Made by a program: the position numbers and the translations under genes | The notes under the pieces: generated by a model | What the model was told of the DNA's origin: nothing | What the model saw: the letters and a program-made list of their open reading frames with translations, nothing else | Databases searched by the model: none | In this document: positions 1 through 7,007 of the stretch, piece by piece | Layout of the letters: each line of letters starts with the position of its first letter | How positions within the stretch are numbered: position 1 is the stretch's first letter | Assembly (NCBI GenBank): GCA_963719135.1 | Contig: CAVRAZ010000006.1 | Location: forward strand, 434,001-498,000 | Length of the DNA stretch: 64,000 nt | Reading direction: 5' to 3' | Source of the DNA: CAVRAZ01 sp963719135 | GTDB taxonomy: Bacteria; Pseudomonadota; Gammaproteobacteria; DSM-19610

Positions 1-115
1 CACCACGCGTAGATGCTGGTTTAGAAAAGGTGACTTTATTTGTGCCTTGTGACAACTCATAACCTGCATCAGGAAGAAGACGAAGAGTGTAGTTCTGTGG
101 TTTGTTGAGCATCAT
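1..115 (-). CDS. partial gene, product unknown (N-terminus only)
   Basis: The reverse strand is open from ATG at 115 to the window edge, giving 38 codons that begin MMLNKPQNYTLRLLPDAGYE. The composition is AT-richer and the codon choice (AAA, CTT, TCT) differs from the GC-rich neighbours, which suggests transferred DNA. No Shine-Dalgarno sequence is visible upstream. I do not recognise the protein. A chance open frame is possible because only 115 bases are available. Confidence 0.35.
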   Translation of the reverse strand, partial: MMLNKPQNYTLRLLPDAGYELSQGTNKVTFSKPASTRG

Positions 116-642
116 GATTTTTATGGCTAGCTATTTAGTATCGAGCGAACGCAGGATAACGCGAAAGATATACTTGGTGCCGGATAATGCCGGTCAGACG
201 GGTGATAGCCTGCAGGTGCCGGAAACTGTCCCTTGGCATAGGTCGATGATCTCCCTTCAGCGCGTTGTATGCTTACCCGATTTTGCCGGATAGGGACACG
301 ATGTCAATGTTGAACGGTGCGGGCCGGTATATCTTGCTGGTTCAGTGGTGACCGGCGGACGTCGGGTAACACGTCCGTTGGGATCGACGAAGACAGCAGT
401 GCAGCCCGGTGATGGCACTCTGAAATATCAAAACTGGCGGTATATTGAGCGGGTTATACCCGCGGTAAGTATGACCCGGGTGGTCCGGGGACTTATCCGG
501 TATTACAGGGTAGTCAGCTTTGGCCCGAGCGGCGGCAGCGCAAAGGGGAGGCAGAGCCCAGGATGTCCAGTAGCAGGCAATTGGAAGTCGGGTTGGGGAT
601 CATCCGTTCGTGACCTGCGTCCTTCGCGGTTGCCCCGCCAGC
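116..642. other. non-coding stretch, nothing recognised
   Basis: About 530 bases between the left-edge fragment and the end of moaE. Open frames here have no ribosome binding site or recognisable protein. The composition shifts from AT-rich to GC-rich at about 350, consistent with a junction between acquired and resident DNA. Confidence 0.4.
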
Positions 643-1083
643 TCACCCCGGCGTATTCCGCTCCACCCACCGCGTTCCGCCGTCGGCCAGCGTTTCCTTC
701 TTCCAGAACGGCGCGCGCGATTTGAGCGCTTCCATGAGGTGGCGGCACGCCTCGAACGACGCCTTGCGGTGCGCCGTCCAGACCGCGACCAGGACGATCG
801 CGTCGTCGGGACGCAGTTCGCCGACGCGGTGCACGATCAGCACGTCCAGCAGATCCCAGCGACGGCGCGCGTCTTCGACGAGTTCTTCGAGGAACCGCTC
901 GGTCATGCCCGGATAGTGTTCGAGATACATCCCGCGCACCGGGTCGCCGTCGTTGAAGTCGCGCAGGGTGCCGACGAACACCGCCGTTGCACCGTAGCGT
1001 CCGGCTTGTTCCGGGTGCGCGTCCTGGTATTCCCGCAGCCGGGCCCAGGGGTCGAACGGCGTGGAGGCAATTTCCACCGTCAC
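643..1083 (-). CDS. moaE: molybdopterin synthase catalytic subunit MoaE
   Basis: MoaE is the large subunit of molybdopterin synthase, which inserts two sulfurs into cyclic pyranopterin monophosphate using the thiocarboxylate of MoaD, in the cytoplasm. The 146-residue length fits the family (about 150). Family landmarks are visible: GATAVFVGTLRDFNDGD, then LEHYPGM, then HRVGEL, and the lysine-rich active-site segment LKSRAPFWKKE near the C-terminus. The start is taken as GTG at 1083, four bases after the moaD stop, which implies translational coupling; a second GTG two codons later is an alternative. No moaA, moaB or moeA is in the window. Confidence 0.93.
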   Translation of the reverse strand: MTVEIASTPFDPWARLREYQDAHPEQAGRYGATAVFVGTLRDFNDGDPVRGMYLEHYPGMTERFLEELVEDARRRWDLLDVLIVHRVGELRPDDAIVLVAVWTAHRKASFEACRHLMEALKSRAPFWKKETLADGGTRWVERNTPG

Positions 1084-1087
1084 GACT

Positions 1088-1339
1088 TCACCCGCCGGTG
1101 ACCGGCGGAAAGAACGCGATTTCGTCGCCGGCCGCGACCGGCTGATCGGGCACACTGTATTCGCGGTTGCGCGCGACCAGCACGTTGGCCGGCAGCGCCT
1201 GATCGGGCACCGCCAGCGTCCAGACATCCGCAATGGTTGCATGGTCGGCCACCCGCACCGACTTTTCACCGGTGCCGACGCGTTCGCGCAGGGACGCGAA
1301 AAATCGTACGTTGATCGTGAATTCGCCCATCGCCGGCAT
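1088..1339 (-). CDS. moaD: molybdopterin synthase sulfur carrier MoaD
   Basis: MoaD is a small ubiquitin-fold protein whose C-terminal glycine is adenylated and then thiocarboxylated to donate sulfur to MoaE. The 83-residue product has the family opening (INVRFFASLRERVG), the DEIAFFPPV strand near the end and the essential terminal GG. ATG at 1339 follows a GGGGAAG sequence; an ATG three codons downstream (1330) would give a more typical N-terminus. It lies immediately upstream of moaE in the same orientation and is divergent from moaC, so the short space between 1339 and 1420 should carry both promoters. A TATACT box at 1362-1367 points toward moaC. Confidence 0.92.
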   Translation of the reverse strand: MPAMGEFTINVRFFASLRERVGTGEKSVRVADHATIADVWTLAVPDQALPANVLVARNREYSVPDQPVAAGDEIAFFPPVTGG

Positions 1340-1419
1340 GCTTCCCCTGGTTCGTGCGTTATATACTGGAACGGTCCAATCCTACCACGCTGCCCGGCGC
1401 CTGCGGAGAACGGACAACC

Positions 1420-1929
1420 ATGAGCAAATTGACGCATTTCAATGAACAGGGCGAGGCCCGCATGGTCAACGTCGGCGCCAAGACCGCCAGCCACCGCATC
1501 GCGGTGGCGGCCGGTGTCATTCACATGCAAGCCGCAACACTCGAACAGGTGCGCAGCGGCGCGAGCGGCAAGGGCGATGTGATCGGCGTGGCGCGCGTGG
1601 CCGGCATCATGGCGGCCAAACGCACGGCCGACCTGATTCCGCTGTGTCACCCGCTGGCGCTCACCCGCGTCGATGTCGATTTCGAACTGTGCGAACAGCC
1701 GCCCGGTGTCGAATGCCGCGCCCGCGTCGAAACCACGGGCCCGACCGGCGTCGAGATGGAAGCGCTGACGGCGGTGCAGGTCGCGTTGCTGACCGTCTAC
1801 GACATGTGCAAGGCGGTCGACCGCGGTATGAGCATCGACACGGTGCGGCTGCTGGAAAAATCCGGCGGCCGGTCGGGAGACTGGAAGCGCATGGGACCTT
1901 CAGACAACGATCCGGATGGAACAGGCTGA
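1420..1929 (+). CDS. moaC: cyclic pyranopterin monophosphate synthase MoaC
   Basis: MoaC makes cyclic pyranopterin monophosphate from 3',8-cH2GTP in molybdenum cofactor synthesis. The 169-residue protein carries the family signatures MVNVGAKTASHR, KGDVIGVARVAGIMAAKRT, the LIPLCHPL active-site loop and TVYDMCKAVDRGM. ATG at 1420 is chosen because the open frame upstream of it does not resemble MoaC; a GGAG sequence sits about 12 bases before it. The C-terminal tail (PSDNDPDGTG) is variable in the family. Molybdoenzymes such as nitrate or sulfite oxidoreductases are presumably encoded elsewhere. Confidence 0.95.
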   Translation: MSKLTHFNEQGEARMVNVGAKTASHRIAVAAGVIHMQAATLEQVRSGASGKGDVIGVARVAGIMAAKRTADLIPLCHPLALTRVDVDFELCEQPPGVECRARVETTGPTGVEMEALTAVQVALLTVYDMCKAVDRGMSIDTVRLLEKSGGRSGDWKRMGPSDNDPDGTG

Positions 1930-2004
1930 CCTCGGCATTCCGCCAACCAGGGAAGCCGATATTCGCCCGTAATAACTGAGGAGACACTGATCAATTCGTA
2001 AGTC

Positions 2005-2071
2005 GTCATACCGGCGAAGGCCGGCATCCAGCATCTTCAACAACCTGGATGCCGGCCTTCGCCGGTATGAC
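2005..2071. repeat. dispersed palindromic repeat, copy 1
   Basis: Two 27-base arms (2005-2031 and 2045-2071) are perfect reverse complements with a core CCGGCGAAGGCCGG and outer ends GTCAT/ATGAC. The same kind of palindrome recurs at 6115, 48603 and inside the elements at 19208 and 31297. It lies just after moaC and could act as a hairpin terminator, but there is no T-tract. Confidence 0.85.
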
Positions 2072-2092
2072 GAATCAATCAGAGGTTACCTA

Positions 2093-2150
2093 ATACTTCG
2101 CGCGCCTTTGCAGTGAAGAAAGGGGTTACCTTTGCGTCCTTTGCGGTTAA
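2093..2150. repeat. dispersed repeat related to those near 47.4 and 47.7 kb
   Basis: This segment reads CGCGCCTTTGC...TTTGCGTCCTTTGCGGTTAA. It closely resembles the right arm of the inverted repeat at 47653-47731 and, in reverse complement, the left arm at 47362. No coding role is seen. Confidence 0.6.
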
Positions 2151-2232
2151 ACTGAAATTCACCGCAGAACAGGCGTCGAAGCGGCGTGGGCTCCCATCGC
2201 ATTTGCTGCGAAGGCAGGTACCCCGGCACCAC

Positions 2233-2589
2233 TCATTCGTCGCGCCGCGCCTCCATCGTCGCCGACACCGAGTCGGCGAATCTCAGCGCATGCGGCTTGT
2301 CCACCTGCACCTCGGCGAAGCGGACCCGGTCGTTGCGCATCACCAGGGCGAGCACGTCCGCGGTGAGCTTTTCCAGCAGCAGAAACTGGCTGTTCTCGAC
2401 CAGCGCGATGATGTCCTTGGTGACGGTCTTGTAATTCACCGCGTAATCGACGTCGTCGGTGTCGGCCGCGCGCTCGGCCTGGTAGTCGAAGCGCACGTTG
2501 ATGACCACGTCCTGCAGCTTTTCGCGCTCATCGTCGTTGAGCCCGATGTAGGTGCGAAGCCGCAGGTTCTTAATGCGGATGGACAGCAT
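2233..2589 (-). CDS. folX: dihydroneopterin triphosphate 2'-epimerase FolX
   Basis: FolX epimerises dihydroneopterin triphosphate to the monapterin form and belongs to the dihydroneopterin aldolase fold family. The 118-residue protein matches the E. coli FolX pattern strongly: RIKNLRLRTYIGL, NYKTVTKDIIALVE, LLEKLTADVL and HALRFADSVSATM. These features favour FolX over FolB. The start ATG at 2589 overlaps the folE stop in a TGATG arrangement, so translation is coupled to folE. The pair suggests production of a reduced monapterin cofactor as in gammaproteobacteria; that pathway role is inference. Confidence 0.88.
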   Translation of the reverse strand: MLSIRIKNLRLRTYIGLNDDEREKLQDVVINVRFDYQAERAADTDDVDYAVNYKTVTKDIIALVENSQFLLLEKLTADVLALVMRNDRVRFAEVQVDKPHALRFADSVSATMEARRDE

Positions 2590-3143
2590 CAGTGGCCGAT
2601 GAGCTTGAGAAACTCGGTGCGGGTGCGGTAGTTCTCGCGGAAGGTGCCCAGCATCATCGAAGTCGTGGTCACCGAGTTCTGCTTCTCGACGCCGCGCATC
2701 ATCATGCACAGGTGGGACGCCTCGATCACCACGCCGACGCCGGCCGCACCGGTGACTTCCTGCAGCGCCGTGGCCACCTGGGCGGTCAACTGTTCCTGTA
2801 TCTGCAGGCGGCGCGCGTACATGTCGACGATGCGCGCGATCTTCGACAGGCCGATCACTTTGCCGCGCGGCAGATAGGCGACGTGCGCCTTGCCGATGAA
2901 CGGCAGCAGATGGTGTTCACACAGCGAATACAGCTCGATATCCTTGACGATCACCATCTGGTCATTGTCGGAGGGAAACACCGCACCGTTGAGAATCTTC
3001 TCCAGATTCTGGCGGTAGCCCTGGGTCAGGAATTCCATCGCCTTGGCCGCACGTATCGGTGTCTTGACCAGACCCTCGCGGGTCGCATCCTCGCCCAGTT
3101 TTTCGATGATCTTCTGGTAATGCTCGGCGATGTCGTCAATCAT
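2589..3143 (-). CDS. folE: GTP cyclohydrolase I FolE
   Basis: FolE converts GTP to dihydroneopterin triphosphate, the first step of folate and pterin synthesis. The 184-residue length is typical of the bacterial form. Zinc and catalytic motifs are visible: LCEHHLLPFIGKAHVAY, RLQIQEQLT and HLCMMMRGVEKQNS. It is the first gene of a two-gene operon with folX. A TATACT-like sequence on the reverse strand around 3171-3180 may be the -10 box of its promoter. Confidence 0.97.
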   Translation of the reverse strand: MIDDIAEHYQKIIEKLGEDATREGLVKTPIRAAKAMEFLTQGYRQNLEKILNGAVFPSDNDQMVIVKDIELYSLCEHHLLPFIGKAHVAYLPRGKVIGLSKIARIVDMYARRLQIQEQLTAQVATALQEVTGAAGVGVVIEASHLCMMMRGVEKQNSVTTTSMMLGTFRENYRTRTEFLKLIGH

Positions 3144-3734
3144 TGTTATGATCCCTTACCGCGTTCAGGCGCCAGTATACACATTTTGCGCTACGCCGCC
3201 CGCCGCCGCGTCCGGCGTGTTGAAGTGCGCTGCGGCATTGCACCGCCGCAGCGATCGCAGCCCTGCGCGGCAGTCATCGGACCATCCGCCATGGCCGCGA
3301 ACCGCGGTCTTCGGCCGAGACCGCCGCAGGCGGCAGATTGTCCCGATATTGACGCAACGCAGAGAACTCGCCGGCAGGACCCATTAGAGTCTGAAGAGAA
3401 AGCAGGGTGTGAGCAGGGTATAGTCGCGCGGAGGGGCGCGGCAGCCGGTGGCCAGGTTGCAGACACCCGGTCATCGCTTCACAGGTGATGCGGTGCAAGC
3501 GCCCAGGACGGCTGCGACGTTCGTGGTGCCGCCTTGGGCTTGCGCTCGCCGGGGCGACAGGCACCGTCGAGTCTTACTGCGCATTTCAACCGGGGAGGAC
3601 GAGCCCGACTCTGAGTGCGCGCTCGGTCGTTGGCTTTCGGGAAGCCGCCCGATGCGGGAACGGCTTCCTTGAGAACGGGCGCAAGGCCGCCCTGCCAGGC
3701 AAGACAACACAATCAGATAGGAGGAGAAAAACAG
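3144..3734. other. non-coding stretch between folE and lipoprotein genes
   Basis: Nearly 600 bases. The first 40 bases should hold the folE promoter. The rest contains only overlapping GC-rich open frames on both strands with no recognisable protein or ribosome binding site. The last 20 bases hold the strong AGGAGG of the following gene. Confidence 0.4.
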
Positions 3735-4106
3735 ATGTCAGGCGTTTCACCCACTGTTCGTTCGTCGCTATTCGTGAGCACGCTGCTCGGGTGCACTCTG
3801 CTGGCCGGCGGTTGCGCGTCAGGGTTCACCACCATCGCACCTCGACCACCGGCGCAATACGAAAAACTCGGCCCGGCCACCGGCAAGGCCACGGGCTCTC
3901 TCGGGATTGTGAGCACCGCCTACTATTTCATCCCGATGGGGGCGAACAGCCGCGTGCAACGCGCCTACGACAGAGCCGTCGCCAGCGTGCCCGGCGCAAC
4001 GGGTCTGATCGACGTCACCCTCGATGAATCCTGGTTCTGGTGGATCATCGGCACTGGCCGCACGGTGACCGTCTCGGGCGAAGCCATCAGGGAGATCCAA
4101 GAATGA
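3735..4106 (+). CDS. small outer-membrane-type lipoprotein, unknown function
   Basis: A 123-residue protein with a lipoprotein signal: basic N-terminus, hydrophobic stretch and lipobox LAGGC, so cysteine is about residue 27. The body contains GSLGIVSTAYYFIPMG, an R-A-Y-x-R-A pattern and a DVTLDESWFWWI strand. The start ATG at 3735 is fixed by AGGAGG ending about 10 bases upstream. It overlaps the next gene by four bases and the two products share design (short, lipobox, a D-E-S-W motif near the C-terminus), so they look like paralogues acting together. The architecture resembles TRL-like or DUF-type lipoproteins; I cannot assign a function. Confidence 0.75.
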   Translation: MSGVSPTVRSSLFVSTLLGCTLLAGGCASGFTTIAPRPPAQYEKLGPATGKATGSLGIVSTAYYFIPMGANSRVQRAYDRAVASVPGATGLIDVTLDESWFWWIIGTGRTVTVSGEAIREIQE

Positions 4107-4453
4107 AAACCATCACCCGCTTCATCAGCGTCGGGCTCGCGGCCTCCACCCCGCTGCTCGCCGCCTGCTCCGGGACGCCGGTCAAAACCGGCGCTTCCAA
4201 CGAACAGATCGACACCGCCAATGTCGATTTCAGCAAGGGCAGGAAGATCACCGCGTCCGCGTCCGGCTTCCAGTTGCTGTTGTTCATCCCCATCAACATC
4301 AATGACCGCCAGGAACGCGCCTTCCAGGTATTGCTCGGTCAGGCGGGGGGCGACTACGTAACGGATATCAGGGTCGACGAATCCTGGACCTATGCGTTCG
4401 TCGGCACCGTCTACAAGACGACCATCGAGGCCATGGCCTATCCGGTGAAATAA
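4103..4453 (+). CDS. second small lipoprotein, paralogue of the preceding gene
   Basis: A 116-residue lipoprotein with lipobox LLAAC (cysteine about residue 22). The conserved-looking middle includes SGFQLLLFIPININDRQERAF and the end DIRVDESWTYAFVGTVYKTT, which parallels the D-E-S-W strand of the upstream lipoprotein. ATG at 4103 overlaps the upstream stop (ATGA), so the two are translationally coupled and likely form one envelope complex. Function unknown. Confidence 0.75.
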   Translation: MKTITRFISVGLAASTPLLAACSGTPVKTGASNEQIDTANVDFSKGRKITASASGFQLLLFIPININDRQERAFQVLLGQAGGDYVTDIRVDESWTYAFVGTVYKTTIEAMAYPVK

Positions 4454-4546
4454 GCAGCAGACGCCGGGCAGTGCGCCGCGCGGGTCGTTCGCGATCCGCG
4501 CGGCATTGCACGCCCCTGGTCGAATTCCGGCCGCCGCCGGCGAGCG

Positions 4547-5062
4547 TCAGTCGCCGAGGTGCGCTTTCGGAGTCGGGTTCTTCAACCAGGTTGCAATATC
4601 CTTTCCGAGCGTCTTGCTGCAACGCCCGATGATCGAACAGGTTCCCTTGTAACCGGCGAAGAAACCGCCGCCGGAGTAGCGCGTGGCCGTGAAGTCTCCG
4701 ACCACCTTGCCGTTCTGGTAAAGTTTTCCGGCAACCGACATGGATTTCGCCCCGGACCAGGCGCCGCCGCCCGGAGCCTCCACGCCGGTGATCTCCAGCA
4801 TCAGCACCTTGCCCTTGTGTGTATTCACGGCGTCGGAGCTGAGTTCCACGTCGATGCCATCGGCCTTCGCAAAATCTCTGACAAACTCAGGAAGCTTGCT
4901 ATCGAGCTGACATTGGCTCTTGACCGCGTCACGGACATGAGCCTCGTCGGAATAGGGGGTGGACGCCTGGACGAGCACCACGTCCGCGCCGGCATTGAAA
5001 CTCATCGCCGCAAGTGCCGGCAGGAAGATACCCTGGATACCGCCTCTTCGGGAAAAATGCAT
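4547..5062 (-). CDS. exported protein of unknown function
   Basis: A 171-residue protein with a probable signal peptide in the first 27 residues (hydrophobic IFLPALAAMSFNAGA). The mature part has four cysteines, including a C-x5-C pair in CSIIGRCSKTLGKD, and a central V-L-M-L-E-I-T-G-V strand followed by a glycine-rich turn. An AGGAGAG sequence lies upstream of ATG 5062. The gene is convergent with the lipoprotein pair. I do not recognise the family. Confidence 0.65.
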   Translation of the reverse strand: MHFSRRGGIQGIFLPALAAMSFNAGADVVLVQASTPYSDEAHVRDAVKSQCQLDSKLPEFVRDFAKADGIDVELSSDAVNTHKGKVLMLEITGVEAPGGGAWSGAKSMSVAGKLYQNGKVVGDFTATRYSGGGFFAGYKGTCSIIGRCSKTLGKDIATWLKNPTPKAHLGD

Positions 5063-5398
5063 AGGACTCTCTCCTTAGTCGTAGGTCAATCGTGGTCCGC
5101 GGATGACCCGCGGGCGCGCCGGTGTGTCGGCGCCGTCAGTCCTGTCAGGCTGTCATCGGGCTCGCGCGGCGATAACGCTTGCAGACGCCGGATCGGTCGA
5201 AAATTGTAACCACCCCGGCCACCTGGCTCAAGCGGACTCCGCCGCCGGTGGCGGGACAGGGCAAAACCGGGAATGAACAGCTATGCTTACGCCATGGCCT
5301 AGGCGGGCGCAGGCGTTATCCACTATTGAAACTTCAGTTCAGGCGCACTCCGCGGTTGCTCCCGAAAAGGCCGTGCCTGAAACGCGAAGGGATCGAAC
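5063..5398. other. intergenic region between divergent genes
   Basis: About 335 bases holding the 5' ends of the divergent exported-protein gene and outer-membrane barrel gene. No conserved site was recognised. AAGGGATCGAAC just before 5399 provides a weak ribosome binding site for the barrel gene. Confidence 0.4.
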
Positions 5399-6088
5399 AT
5401 GAAACAGATGCTATGTGCTTGCGCAATCACGACGCTCGTCAGTGCGTCCGCCCTGGCGGACAGCCGCCTGGCCGGCGGCATTTTCCAGGAGCCGGCCGCC
5501 TACGGCGGTCTCGGCGCCGCCAGGACCCGCCTGGATGACGACGGCTATTTCGACGACATCTTCGCCGATCTCGGCGCGGGTAAGCCCTCCATCGACGACG
5601 AGGCGCACACGGCGCACGTCTTCGGCGGGTACCGGTTCAACCGGTATCTGGCCGCACAGATCGATGTGCGCGGCCTCGGCGAATTCGAGGCGAAGAGCGC
5701 TACGGCCAAGTACCGGCAGGATTTCGGCGCCCTGACCGTCAGCGCGGTGGGTTTCCTGCCGCTGGGCGAGTACGTTTCGCTCTACGGCCAGGCCGGCATC
5801 GGTTCGGTCGGCGTGCATGAAAAAATCAATATCGCCGGTTTCAGGGCCAACAACGACGATTCGGCCGGCGCCGGCGTGCTGGGCGCGGGCGTCGAGGTCC
5901 GCCCCATGGGCAAGGAGGGCCTGGCGCTGCGGTTCGGCTGGCAGAGCTACTTCTTCTCCGCGCGCTACGACCGCTATTTCGTGTCCAACACCGGCGGGGG
6001 CGTACACGTGTTTCTGCGCGACGAGAACGATTACGACCAGCGCATCGACACCGTCGGCTTCGACGCGGCCTGGTATTTCTCGCTTTAG
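5399..6088 (+). CDS. outer-membrane beta-barrel protein, OmpA/OprF-like barrel
   Basis: A 229-residue protein with a cleavable signal (cleavage near ASALA-D). The mature part alternates aromatic and polar residues in short amphipathic strands and ends DAAWYFSL, with the terminal aromatic/hydrophobic pattern of an outer-membrane barrel. Motifs such as HVFGGYRFNRYLAAQ and LYGQAGIGS are typical of eight-stranded OmpA-like barrels. No peptidoglycan-binding domain follows. Specific function unknown. Confidence 0.75.
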   Translation: MKQMLCACAITTLVSASALADSRLAGGIFQEPAAYGGLGAARTRLDDDGYFDDIFADLGAGKPSIDDEAHTAHVFGGYRFNRYLAAQIDVRGLGEFEAKSATAKYRQDFGALTVSAVGFLPLGEYVSLYGQAGIGSVGVHEKINIAGFRANNDDSAGAGVLGAGVEVRPMGKEGLALRFGWQSYFFSARYDRYFVSNTGGGVHVFLRDENDYDQRIDTVGFDAAWYFSL

Positions 6089-6114
6089 CAGCCTGGGCAA
6101 GCCCCGAGCGCAGC

Positions 6115-6181
6115 GTCATGCCGGCAAAGGCCGGCGTGCGGCGTGCTGTAATCACCGGATCCCGGCCTTCGCCGGCATGAC
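6115..6181. repeat. dispersed palindromic repeat, copy 2
   Basis: An imperfect version of the repeat at 2005, with outer GTCATGCCGGC/GCCGGCATGAC arms. It sits between the barrel gene and the polyene operon. Confidence 0.75.
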
Positions 6182-6372
6182 GGCTCAGGACTCAATCAGT
6201 GGGACCCTGAGCGGGCGAGGACTTTGCAGGAGCGCCCTGGCCGCAGACGACAGGCCGAAGCGCACTTGCGGCTGGACGACCTCCTGCGGGTGTCATGACG
6301 CCGTGCAAATCCCGCTGGGCCAGAGCTGATATACTGGCCGCCCCTATGCGCTCCAATCAGGTTTGACTATCG

Positions 6373-7002
6373 ATGTTCGCGAAAACCCGCGTCGCGCTGC
6401 TGCTGTCTGCCATCACGCTGGGGCCGCCGGCCGCGGCCCAGGATACGCTGGACGCCGTGCTGGCGCGCATGCACGTGAAGGAGAGCCTTCAGTTCCACTA
6501 CAGTGAAACCCGGCATCTGGCGATGCTGGCCAAGCCGTGGGAAGCCAGCGGCGATATGTATATCACACCGGAGCGCATGGTCATCGCCCAGCGCAGTCCG
6601 GCGCCGAGCATCACGGACATCACGCGGTCGCGGTTGCTGCACATTGATCCGGAACACCAGGTCGTACGCACAATGGACCTCGCCACGCCGTTCGGCGTGC
6701 AGGGACTCAAGCCCTTCCTGCAACTGGTCTACGGCGATTCCGGCGCCGACGCACTGAAGAACCGGTACGGGACCTCGTTCAAAGCCACCGGCCAGCGGTG
6801 GCAACTGAATCTCTACCGGCGCTTCGACCGCACCGCCGTCATCAGCGACGTATTGCTCTCCGGCAACGACGGCGAAGGCGCCGATTACCTCAAGCTGGAA
6901 TTCGACGACGGCGACCTGACCGAATACCACCTGTCGCTGACCGCCCGCGGTGACGCCGCCGGACAGGCGATGCAGCACGTCCTGGACCAGGCCGAGAAGT
7001 AA
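6373..7002 (+). CDS. LolA-like outer-membrane lipoprotein carrier of aryl-polyene type
   Basis: A 209-residue periplasmic protein with a signal peptide (cleavage near AAAQ). It has the LolA-like pattern of a short helix followed by strands (HYSETRHLAML, GDMYITPERMV, KLEFDDGDLTEYHL). Members of this subgroup are found in aryl-polyene clusters next to an MMPL exporter and are thought to escort the hydrophobic product across the periplasm. That role is from family context. It is the first gene of an operon running to 14568. A TATACT box at 6330-6335 could be the promoter -10. Confidence 0.8.
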   Translation: MFAKTRVALLLSAITLGPPAAAQDTLDAVLARMHVKESLQFHYSETRHLAMLAKPWEASGDMYITPERMVIAQRSPAPSITDITRSRLLHIDPEHQVVRTMDLATPFGVQGLKPFLQLVYGDSGADALKNRYGTSFKATGQRWQLNLYRRFDRTAVISDVLLSGNDGEGADYLKLEFDDGDLTEYHLSLTARGDAAGQAMQHVLDQAEK

Positions 7003-7007
7003 CTCCC

